64,000 bases of DNA, taken from contig CM060702.1 in the NCBI GenBank assembly GCA_030686995.1, positions 63,552,440 to 63,616,439 on the forward strand, in the 5' to 3' direction. This DNA comes from Artemisia argyi. Taxonomy: Eukaryota > Streptophyta > Magnoliopsida > Asterales > Asteraceae. Below, piece after piece: positions 54,117 through 64,000 of the stretch. The translations under genes and the position numbers were made by a program. The notes beneath the pieces are model-generated. The model ran no database searches, was not told the DNA's origin, and worked only from the letters and a program-made list of their open reading frames with translations. Within the stretch, counting starts at the first letter, position 1; each line of letters opens with the position of its first letter.

Positions 54117-57100
54117 TTGCCTAGCAACACGATCGCTAATCCGAGGGACGATGCAAAAGCAATCACAACTAGAAGTGGTGCTTCATATAATGAACCCGCG
54201 ATTCCTACTACCTCTTCTTCCTCCCCTCCAAAGGTAGTGGAACGTGAACCTGAGGTGACAAAGGACAAGGTGCAACCGACTAGCCCACAAAGTACCCCAC
54301 ACGTCCATCCTCAAGTTGTCCTAAAAACCAGATCCAAACCTGGAGTTGTCTTTGAACCACAAGAAACTCCCGTTGAAAACCCTAAATCCAAAACTTCTAT
54401 TCCTTACCTATTACGTTTAAATGAACAAAAGCTCCGCAAAAAAGCTAGTCATCAAATGGACAAATTCTTTCAAATATTTCAAGATTTTCATTTTGACATA
54501 AGCTTCGCGGATGCTATCATCTTGATGCCCAAATTTGCATCAACAATCAAGAACTTGTTAAGCAACAAGGAAAAGCTGTTCGAAATGGCTAGAACTCCAT
54601 TAAACGAGAACTGCTCGGCAGTTCTATTGAAAAAGCTTCCCGAGAAGCTTGGAGACCCCGGAAAGTTTCTCATTCCTTGTGTTTTTCCAGGTATGGTTGA
54701 ATGCTTTGTCTTGGCCGATCTTAGCGCAAGCATCAGCGTGATGCCATATTCAGTATGGAAGAAACTTTCTCTTCCAGAACTTACTCCTACCTGCATGACT
54801 CTTGAGCTTGTTGATCATTCAATATCTCGTCCACTTGGCATTGCTGAGGACGTATTCGTGAAAGTAAGAAAGTTCCATTTTCCAGCTGACTTTGTAATTG
54901 TTGACTTTGATGCTGATTCGAGGGTTCCTCTAATTCTTGGAAGAGGATTCCTTAGAACGGGCCGTGCTCTCATTGATGTCTTTGATCAAGAAATACGTTA
55001 CGTGTGGGTACTGAAGCAATCACTTTTAACCTCGATCAAACTTCGAGGTACTCCTCAAATTACGACTCTAAGTCGGTTAACCGAATAGATGTCATTGATG
55101 TTGCTTCTGAGGAGTATGCTCAAGAAGTTCTTGGTTTTTCTGATGATTCTCTAAGTGGAAATCCCACTCCATCTTCTCAACCTATAATCGCCAATTCTTC
55201 TCCTTCCCTCACTCCGTTTGAGGGAAGTGATTTCATCCTTGAAGAAATTGAGGCTTTTCTCAAAAGTGATTCAATTCCCGTTGGAGTTGATAACCAAGAG
55301 ATTGACCCAGACAGGGATATTCTTCTCCTTGAGAAGTTGCTTAATGAAGATCCCTCTCCTCTTCCTGTTCTTCCACAAAAACTTCATAATGAGGAAATCA
55401 AATATGTTGAGAAAACTTATGAAGTTCCTGAGGTCGAACTTAAGGACTTACCACCTCATCTTGAATACGCATTTTTGGAAGGTAATGATAAGTTACCCGT
55501 CATAATTTCTAAGGATTTGAGTGATGAGGAGAAGCTGCTCTTATAACGGTTTTAAAGTCACATAAACAAGACATTGCTTGGAAACTCTCTGACATCATGG
55601 ATATTGACCCAGAATTTTGTACGCACAAGATTTTAATGGAGGATGACTTTAAACCAGCTGTTCAACAACAAAGAAGGGTTAATCAAAAAATCCACGAGGT
55701 CATCAAACAAGAAGTTCTCAAACTTCTTAATGCCGGTTTGATTTACCCTATCTTTGTTAGTCCTTGGGTTAGTCCTATTCACTGTGTTCCTAAAAAGGGT
55801 GGCATTACTGTTGTCACAAATGATGAAAATGAGTTGATTCCAACTCGATTGGTTACGGGATGGCGTGTTTGCATTGACTAAATGATGCCACCCGCAAAGA
55901 CCACTTTCCTCTACCCTTCATGGACCAAATTCTCGAGAGATTAGCGGGGAATGAGTACTATTGTTTCCTCGACGGTTTCTCGGGTTACTTCCAAATTCCC
56001 ATTGACCCACAGGATCAAGAAAAGACCACTTTCACATGCCCCTATGGAACTTTTGCCTACCGATGTATGTCATTTGGTTTATGTAATGCTCCTGGCACGT
56101 TCCAAAGATGTATGATGGCCATATTCCACGACATGATCGGGAAAACTATGGAGGTCTTTAAGGATGATTTCTCGGTCATTGGGGATTCTTTCCAATCATG
56201 TCTCTCCCATTTAGAAAACATGCTCAAACGTTGTGAAGATACAAATTTATGTCTAAATTGGGAGAAGAGTCATTTTATGGTCAAAGTGGGCATTGTCCTC
56301 GGCCATAAGATTTCCAAAAATGGGATTGAGGTAGACAAAGCAAAAGTCGATGTCATTGCTAAATTACCTTATCCCACAACTATTAATGGTGTTTGTAGTT
56401 TTCTGGGTCATGCCGGTTTCTACCGTAGATTCATTCAAGACTTTTCAAAATATCCCGGCCAATGACCTGACTTCTTGAAAAAGAAACTCCATTTGTCTTC
56501 TCCGATGAGTGCATTGAAGCTTTTCAAATTCTTAAGAAAAAGCTTACAGAAGCACCTATCTTAGTTGCCCCTGACTGGGACCTTCCATTTGAACTTATGT
56601 GCGATGCAAGCGATTTTTCCATAGGTGCAGTCTTGGGGCAACGAAAAACCAAGCATTTCCAGCCTATACACTATGAAAGCAAAACTTTGACCGAGGCTCA
56701 AGCCCATTACACCACAACAGAAAAAGAATTGTTGGTTGTGGTGTATGCTTTTGAGAAATTTCGGTCATACTTAATCTTGACGAAATGCATAGTGTATACG
56801 GATCACTCGGCTCTGAAGTATCTCTTTGCAAAACAAGATGCAAAGCCGAGATTGCTCCGTTGGGTTCTCCTCCTACAAGAATTTGATATCATTATACGTG
56901 ATAAAAAAGGAGCTGAGAACCTAGCTGCTGATCATCTGTCCCGTCTAGAAAACCCTCACCAAGATGTTTTCGAGAAAAAGGAGATAAATGAAACATTTCC
57001 TCTCGAAACACTCAATGCGGTTTCTTTTCGTGGGGATTCTACTACCCCATGGTTTGCAGACTTTGCAAATTACCATGCGGGTAACTTTGTTGTGAAAGGG

Positions 57101-57744
57101 ATGTCGTCCCAACAAAAAAATAAATTCTTTAAATATGTAAAACATTACTTCTGGGACGACCCCTACCTGTTCAAAATCTGTGCGGATCAAGTCATCCAGC
57201 GGTGTGTTTATGGTCAGGAAGCCAATGACATTCTCAAGGCTTGCCATGTTGGACCCACGGGGGGCCACCATAATCCAAACTACACCGCCAAAAAGGTGTT
57301 TGATTCCGGATTCTATTGGCCCACAATATATAAGGATGCCCATGAATTAGTCAAATCTTGTGACGCTTGTCAACGTCACGCAAATATTTCACAAAAGAAT
57401 GAAATGCCACAAAATGCAATTCAAGTTTGTGAAATCTTTGACGTATGGGGCATTGATTTTATGGGGCCATTCCCATCATCTCGAGGAAACAAATACATAC
57501 TCGTGGCTGTTGACTATTTGTCAAAATGGGTTGAAGCGAAAGCTTTACCCACCAACGATGCCCGAGTAGTTGTGAAGTTTTTGAAGTCTCTTTTTGCTCG
57601 ATTTGGAACTCCACGTGCTATAATCAGTGATCGTGGTACGCATTTCTACAATGACAAATTTGATAAAGTCATGCAAAAGTATGGTGTAACTCACCATCTT
57701 TCTACTACGTATCACCCACAAACAAGTGGACAAGTAGAAGTTTC
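54117..57744 (+). pseudogene. Element B pol: protease, RT, RNase H, partial integrase
   Basis: A linker beginning with the ITTRSGA motif is followed by a protease near 54710-54990, whose active-site region reads ADLSAS (Ser where Gly is expected). An acidic spacer runs 55004-55546. RT starts at about 55597 (FKPAVQQQRRVN) and breaks at 55881. It resumes at 55920 with a VFKDDFSV catalytic box, Lys replacing the usual hydrophobic residue, and breaks again at 56465. RNase H starts at about 56590 ([14 protein letters not shown]). The integrase zinc region lies at about 57250-57370 and its core at about 57445-57740 (WGIDFMGPF, then ISDRGTHF). It ends at GQVEV, where the C2 LTR cuts in. There are at least four frame breaks. 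Confidence 0.92.
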
Positions 57745-59338
57745 TGTTAGTGCAAATCTTGCGATATTTAATCTATACAGTCTCGTTTGTTTTGATTGAT
57801 GACAAACGTATAACTTGATACATAACGTTAAATGTACAAGTTACTTGTAATCATACTTTGTCTGAACAAACATTCAACACCTCTCAACGTCTTGAGTCAT
57901 CATATGCTACAACACAGGTTCGTACATGTTTGTTATGTAGCATTATGATCAAACCCCTTGACCAACCATTTAGAATGACTAAAATACTTTTAGGGTCTTT
58001 AAGTATTTTAGGTGTCAAAGTGCAATTTAGGTGTCAAATAGAATAAGTGCCACTTTAGGTGTTAAAGTAATATTAGTAAGTTTTACAAATGATAAAAATG
58101 TGATGACATTAGGAATCAAACATTTTTAGTAACTCATTAACTTACTATAACAACATTACTTAGGTAATCTATACAAGTTTACTTTCATATATATCTTAAT
58201 CTTTAAATAGAAATATATATACATCACATCATGTGCATTTATGGAAAGGTTGAGTGTTTGACTTTCCATAAGACCTCTTACACATTTTGGATTTATCTAT
58301 TGTGTGTTTGACTAGAAGTAACTTGATGTGACATTGTAAAAGATACTTGGAACATGGTTTTAGAACATGGTTTGTCTTTGTTAGTTTTGGAACATGGTTT
58401 TGGAAAACCCCTTTGTAAGTTTGACTATAAATAGGAGTTTATAGTTTACTTGTAAACTTGATGAAAAACCACACACCACATAGATATGTAGGAAACCATG
58501 TAGAAACACACATTAGTAACCCTTTCCATAATGATCATAATGCTTCTAACATTCATCTTTGTTGTAAGCATATCATACTTCATGATCCACGAAGAAGGTT
58601 AAAAGATCTTGAAGTCATCATTCATTCAAGCATTCCAACATATGAAGATTCAAGGTTACTTGACATCCTCAATGATTGAAGACTTCTTATTCAAGAAGTT
58701 CATGTAGATTAGTCATTCATATCCATTAGACTTTTATGTCTTGGATCATCATTGTATCATCACAATATAGATTAGATGGTTTATGTGTTTGTGCCATAAA
58801 ACACAAGGTTTTTATGTTGGGCCACAAAACATAGCGGGAGTGGTTGTACCCTTGGTAAAGAACTCGACATCTAGCTTAGTGTCGGAAATATTGTATAAGC
58901 GACGATGGGAGTGGTTGTACCCTTGTAAAAGAACTCGACATCTAGCTTAGTGTCGGTAATCTTGTAAGCGACGTGTAAGGTTTTCTCCGCCGAGAAGGGA
59001 GGTTGTTGATCTAGTGAAGTAACTCTCGAGTTGGGTACTCGAGGAGTGGAGTAGGGCGGAGAGGAGATCCGTGACCGAACCACTATAAATCCTCGTGTTC
59101 AGTTTGCACTTTCCTTTTACTTATTACTTTTCTATATTGTTTGCATTATGTGATTGTTTGTGTTGTGACTTGTTGTTTATGCTTGTGTGATAACTTGTCT
59201 TTAGTTTATGCTAGTCATAAACTACACTTAACATATTTCATATTAGAACAAGCTAAGAATGGATATTTGATACAACAAGTAATAAAGTTTTTAAACGGTA
59301 ACGTATTCACCCCCCCCCCCCCCCTCTACGTTTTCCCA
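57745..59338 (+). repeat. 5' LTR of C2
   Basis: It contains three direct GAACATGGTTT repeats (58350-58401) that end 24 bp before a TATAAATAG box (58426-58434). It also has a 71-bp tandem duplication at 58836-58974 (GGGAGTGGTTGTACCC units) and a 15-C run (59310-59324) near its end. Confidence 0.8.
58350..58434 (+). promoter_or_regulatory. C2 LTR promoter: GAACATGGTTT repeats and TATA box
   Basis: Copies lie at 58350, 58363 and 58390, and TATAAATAG is at 58426-58434. The promoter role is inferred from the spacing. Confidence 0.5.
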
Positions 59339-59340
59339 AT

Positions 59341-59352
59341 TGGTATCAGAGC
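59341..59352 (+). other. Primer-binding site of C2
   Basis: TGGTATCAGAGC, an exact complement to the initiator Met tRNA 3' end, two bases after the LTR. Confidence 0.88.
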
Positions 59353-59770
59353 TTCGTAGCTCTTATTTTCAAAATAAATGGTTTTTAAAATGGAGCACGA
59401 TCCATATATCAAATTACCATTGAAGCGGAATATAATATGAAAAATGTTTCGTTAAGTATACTTAGAAATGTTGTTGTTAAATGTTACTTTGTATACAAGC
59501 TTGAAGGTATCCTTGAAAAATAAAGGAAAACATTTCTTAAAATTTGTAAGGGTCAAATTATATGCTTAAAGCTAATTTACGGAAACTACGGTTTTAAAAT
59601 GAGCGTTTTGGATAACTACAAATTTAGTTGAAAAATCACGTTCGTAAATGTTTAGATAAGTCACATAAGTAGAAATGTTGTTAAATATATGTTTTATATG
59701 TTTACTATCAAATCTAGTAAGTCTTACACGTTTTCTTTATGTCAAAATATGAGTTTTAGTGAATCTGTCA

Positions 59771-59826
59771 TCAGACCCCGCGGAACCCTCATCCTCAATG
59801 GGCGGAACCCTCAAAAAGGTTCCTTG
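59771..59826 (+). repeat. GCGGAACCC dyad array of C2, leader copy
   Basis: Two GCGGAACCCTCA copies face AAAAGGTTCC. The position relative to the PBS and to the shared CCGTAAGTCCGTAGGAG block equals that of the C1 array at 24617, but the motif differs. Confidence 0.65.
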
Positions 59827-61238
59827 AAATCCGTCAGTTCAGTACACAGTTTTTGTCCAACTTCAATAATTCATAACTAATTAACCGTAAGTCCGTAGGA
59901 GTCGCGCCACCTATCAATTTGAAGGTAACTGTGTCTACTTTCTTTTAAAAATGATGTTATGGCCTTAATCTAAACTGAAGTCAAAAGATTAAACCAAATA
60001 CTTCAATGTGTTCAAAATATCAAGTTTTATTTTGACGTAGAAACTCAAACTTTTGAGTTAGGCAATATAAGTTAGTATCCTTTGAACATTGACATTATTT
60101 TCTTTGAAACTAAAGAATTTTGTGATATTCATATATACAAAGGAAACTAATCAAGCTTGGCATACATCATCATATTTAAACGCAAAGTGACAAAAAGTAT
60201 ATTTCTTTTTATGTTATGCTAAATGACTACTTGTTTTAGTTGTATGCATATGTGGTATTTGCGTATTGAAAGTTGTGATTGCATTTGTTTATTTTTGATT
60301 CATGAGTGTCAATCTTGTCATGATATTCATTTGCTTGTTTATCTAATTCCTGTTTATACACAATAGGATATTTGCTAGATTGTGTGTACTAAGTTGAAAA
60401 GTTGTGTCTGTATTGCTTATTAATTTAGATATTCTTCCTTGCATATGTTATGTGATTATTTTTCATAATTCACTTAGGAATGAGTATTAAGTAATACTAA
60501 TTAAATATCTTGGAATATGGTCACGCGTCTAAATGAGTCACTACATTTTTAAACATGTAGTATTCTTGTAAAATGGTGTTTGATATACATGCTTCTACAA
60601 TGATGTTTAATGAATGTGTTGTGCTATAAGATAGAAACTCATCTTAGATTGATCATGCAAACTAACCGTATCATGTTTAGATGATAACACTTTGTTGTTA
60701 TCAATTTTTCATGTTTGGCTTAATTTCTATTTATGGTAAGCTCATAATCCTCGGCTTAATCTATATGCTAAAATGTGTTAGAATATGTGTTTTTGGTTTT
60801 AATCTATTACATCTAATTAGGTGCATATGTTCCAAGTATTATTAAGATACTTGAACGAGTTTCAGGAGTCAATAAATGTCCATTGTTAAGGAATGTTTAG
60901 CACTACTTGAAATTTGAACTATTTTGTAGTTAAACAATGTGTTTCATGGATATATGTACTTCTAGGAACTTTTGTTATCTTTGTACATTGTCTTGCACTA
61001 ACGGATATGCAGGTAGACAATATTTGGGATGTTGTCAAATTTTCTGGTTCATGGATATTTCACTAAGTATAGTGAAATTCGCTAGCCCCCGGTCAAAGTC
61101 TAACGGTTAGAGTTTTTCTATATCCAACTTTTGCATTTCCTAATCAGTACTATATTTAAGTTTTGTTTTTAGGAGTTTTTGAAAAATTTAAAATTCATCT
61201 CGAGGCTCGAAATAGTGGACTGCCTCATTTCTGGTGTC

Positions 61239-61365
61239 TGGCGGATCAAGCGGAACTTTCAAAAGGGTTCCGCAAGTGCATTTTCTGGGCAACCCAGAAA
61301 TAGCCCAACGGAACACATGGAACCCTCAAAAGGGTTCCGCTCGTGTATTCGTAGGGTTCCGCCAG
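61239..61365 (+). repeat. GCGGAACCC dyad array of C2, downstream copy
   Basis: GCGGAACTTTC, GGGTTCCGC, CGGAACACATGGAACCCTC, AGGGTTCCGC and AGGGTTCCGCC alternate, plus a separate hairpin TTTCTGGG/CCCAGAAA (61281-61300). The block is strongly self-complementary. No ORF follows it. Confidence 0.68.
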
Positions 61366-64000
61366 TCCTGCAGATTTCTTTTTAAATTTTCATTTAAGAC
61401 CCTCACTCAAGATCACTCACTTTCAGCTTTAGGATTCTTCTCACTAATGTTCACTCATATTAGGATTAGGACTTATCACTTGCACCTATAGGATAATCAT
61501 CTATAATAATACTTTCTAAATTTCGCAAGAATGATCCAAGTTACCTTTCTCCATAAAGGAAGAAATCCGAAAACTTGTTCCTTGTAATCCTCGAGCAATT
61601 GAGTATTTGTGATCACTACACACACTCATAACATTCTTTCATCCTTAACTCATCCGTCAAGACGTTAAAGATTTACATCAAGTCATAACTTACTTTTAAG
61701 TTATAGATGTATTATCGAGTCTTGTTATCCTTTTATGCTATCCATTCTCAACTAGGTAGGATTGACAACTTAAGTATTTCGTTCGAAATATTCATGTAAA
61801 CTTGACTTACTACCGTAGTCATTAAAAGTCATATCCGAAAAATCAACACCCAAGTATTTTAACAATGTTTGTTAAAACACTCATCACAACTTGAACACTA
61901 TAGGAACAAAAACAAATGTCAATAGGTTTTCATCCTTAAACATTTAGCACTTAAGTTCACTTATTCTTTCACCATCATCTCATCACATTTACCTTGTGAT
62001 ATATCTCAACCCATAAGCTTCACAAACATGAGCAAAACTTCAAGCACCTCACCCGCCAGTTGTACCAACCAATAGATCAGAATAAATTAGGATTCATCCT
62101 TCTTCACTTTCTACATCTATGAAACTTAAGTACTTCCTTAGCACAACAAACCTCCACATCACCACATCCTTCTTTGGACACACTAGAAGAGCTACCACCT
62201 AGATAAACCAATCCACCATCCTTACCTTCATTTGAATCCATTGGGTGCATTGCTCAAAAAGCCCTTTGTCTAAACACTCGTTTAACAAACTCAACCATAC
62301 TTTACCACCTATAGGATTAGAACCTTCACCATCAAATGAGCATGAAGCGCACACTTAATTACACTAGGTTTAAGTAGGTCCGCCTTCACAAGTTATCAAA
62401 GTATTGGTAATACTTTTAACTTCTGGACATGTTTCATTAAACTTCAAATCAACATTTTAACAACATATGTTAAAAAGCAATCTCAAAGCCAACCTCATAC
62501 ACCCTAAGCAACAATGACTCTTGAGGAGTATACATAAGAAACTCGAGTGAATTCCTCTAGTCATCATCTAGTGATTATAATCTTGAGACCAAGTATATTT
62601 AGGATAGGACTATCCAATTCAAACACTTTGGCTTCATATCTTCATTTAGTAAAACATGATGTCTTGAAAGACATTATGCCTAAGAAATCATGCGTCAAGT
62701 TTTCATCATTAAAAGGATATTGTATATCCTATGCATCATTCTCTCATGGAACATGAACGGTTGTATTACATGAGATTTCATTATAACCCGTTGGGTTAAT
62801 GATCTTAAATCAACATCTGCAAGTTCTAGGATATAGAGCCTCCTCATCATCTCGTCATTCTTGTTTTCATAAGCATGGTGACATTATTCCACATGATAAT
62901 CTTACTTATTGAAAGACACCATATGTGTCTATTTTCTTTTAAGTGTTCATCATAACCAAACCTTACTCATAATCTAGTTCAAACCTTGTGCACATCCACG
63001 GTTAATCCTACACATCTCTAGAGCATACACAAGATCTATTGAAGTTGGTAATTTCACTTAGATTCTTGTTCCAAAGAGCTCTCTTAAGAACGTTCTTAAC
63101 ATATTCCATTTTCACACACTAACACATCTCTTGGTCTTTGATGATCAAATCACTCTCATAACCTTTCATCACTCAAACCTTAAACCACCAATGTGACCTG
63201 AAAAACCGAATTATCGTTTGTTCTACCAATATCGAGTCGTCCACCATTTCCATCCCCTCAAAGAAACCAAGAGTCAATATCATACACCTAGTCATCTTCA
63301 CAAGAAGATTCCATCATGTAACCAAACAAGTGTGTCATCCCCACTACAACCTAACCCATTAAGGTTAAACCATCTTTCATGATACATAAACTTATATTCA
63401 CCTTTGTGTCGCTCTTTGAAACAAAGGGCAACTGTTGTATCCATACACTCATTGTCATGGTTGTCTATGTAGTCAAAAGTCAAGTGAATTTCATTATGAA
63501 ATGTGTCTTTTCCACTTTCTAGCAAGTGAAGAACACAAAGAAGATATCCAAGCTTCAAGTGTTGTCAAGTCATCATCACCTCATTTCACACATTCACCTT
63601 CAGTCGTCAACCAACAAAACACCTCAAAATTCCATGATTCCCAATCATCCATTAATGATTACCCACATTCACAAAGAGTCTCCTAACCTCAATCCTCAAG
63701 ATCACTCATCGTCAGCTCCATACCAATATTCTAATCCTTTCCACCTCCTTTGAGAAAACCACATGCCTCTTCATGTGATCATCTCGCATTGATAGAGAAG
63801 AGCTACATGACTTCAAGGATAAAGTTCTTTGTATGCTAATCAACATCCCTAAAAACTTCAAAATCATTCAATTTCACAAAGCTCATCGCTTTCACTAAGC
63901 TAATCGCTTACATTAACCTACAACCTCCTAAACACTTCATCATAATTCTTTATACGATGCATTACAAAATATGTTGGATGTCCACCTATTGAGGAGGAGA

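Larger units (their letters stand above)
40060..57744 (+). mobile_element. Athila-lineage Ty3/gypsy element B, 5' LTR to mid-integrase
   Basis: Order: 5' LTR 40060-44294, Asp-type PBS, leader, gag, N1 insertion (45624-53363), rest of gag, protease, RT, RNase H, integrase to 57744. The integrase is cut in the GQVEVS block by the LTR of C2. Athila identity rests on the roughly 4.2-kb LTR, the Asp-type PBS, the C-x2-C-x3-H-x4-C knuckle and the DDFS-containing RT. Its 3' half lies beyond the window, so no target duplication can be checked. It interrupts N2. Confidence 0.9.
57745..64000 (+). mobile_element. Copia-type non-coding element C2 (right end outside window)
   Basis: The 5' LTR 57745-59338 (1594 bp, TGTTAGTGC to TTTTCCCA) is inserted in the B integrase. 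A perfect methionine-type PBS follows at 59341-59352. Then at least 4.6 kb lacks gag or pol, although in M gag starts 54 bp after the PBS. LTR segments near 59010-59110 resemble the LTR of M (CTCTCGAGTT, GGAGTGGAGTAGGGC, CCACTATAAATC), so it is a relative of the Sirevirus group. Blocks shared with C1 show that both belong to one non-autonomous family. The minus-strand ORF 63298-63558 (86 codons) is unrecognised and not called. Confidence 0.75.

Noticed and set aside
63298..63558. 86-residue minus-strand ORF in C2
   Set aside because: Unrecognised, short and not supported by position; it could be chance in a 4.6-kb non-coding region.

Overview
The window looks like repeat-filled nuclear DNA of a flowering plant. 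It is AT-rich, has no rRNA gene, no functional tRNA gene and no convincing host gene, and almost every base belongs to a transposable element nested in another. From memory of annotated composite genomes, the chromodomain tail of the Ty3 element, the Athila-type zinc knuckles (C-x2-C-x3-H-x4-C) and the 597-residue ORF at 8772-10565 resemble Asteraceae sequences, perhaps the Anthemideae. That is inference and should be checked by search.

Layout. 1-1634: right end of a CACTA DNA transposon, with an AT-hook ORF on the minus strand. 1635-2136 and 24617-27701: copia-type non-coding element C1, split by a Tekay-like Ty3/gypsy chromovirus (2137-24616; two LTRs of 3319 bp, near-perfect target-site duplication). 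The Tekay leader is itself invaded by a minus-strand, Athila-related non-autonomous element A (5583-15933), whose 5' LTR holds a 534-bp TRIM-like element (12493-13026). C1 also carries a SINE (27414-27663, 13-bp duplication). 27702-40059: non-autonomous gypsy element N2 (minus strand). Its LTR is split by a same-family solo LTR, N3 (27854-38295), which is split by a nearly intact Sirevirus-like copia element M (28386-37380, minus strand). 40060-57744: Athila element B, interrupting N2 and split by gag-only element N1 (45624-53363). 57745-64000: copia-type non-coding element C2, a relative of C1, which cuts the integrase of B and runs off the window.

How the parts relate. M, B and the Tekay element carry gag plus protease, reverse transcriptase, RNase H and integrase, all damaged; M is damaged only by one frame slip near 34620. 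A shares its LTR type and primer-binding site with B, so B-like elements are plausible mobilisers of A. N1, N2 and N3 are one family whose only coding capacity is Gag plus a degenerate protease-like region. C1 and C2 show no coding capacity.

Most interesting structure. Families N and M carry family-specific self-complementary arrays just upstream of an LTR TATA box and again inside the element: TGACGGCGTCA dyads in N, GGCGGTCCCCTTAAT-type hairpins in M. Family C has GCGGAACCC/GGGTTCCGC arrays at two internal sites. In M the internal array precedes a second TATA box and a 230-residue ORF of unknown function. A 20-nt hairpin beside a purine-tract-like motif is shared by A and N1, and the purine-tract motif is reiterated through their 3' non-coding regions. 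Element M shows a 240-bp copy of its own flank next to one LTR, ending in locally templated filler, a trace of break repair.
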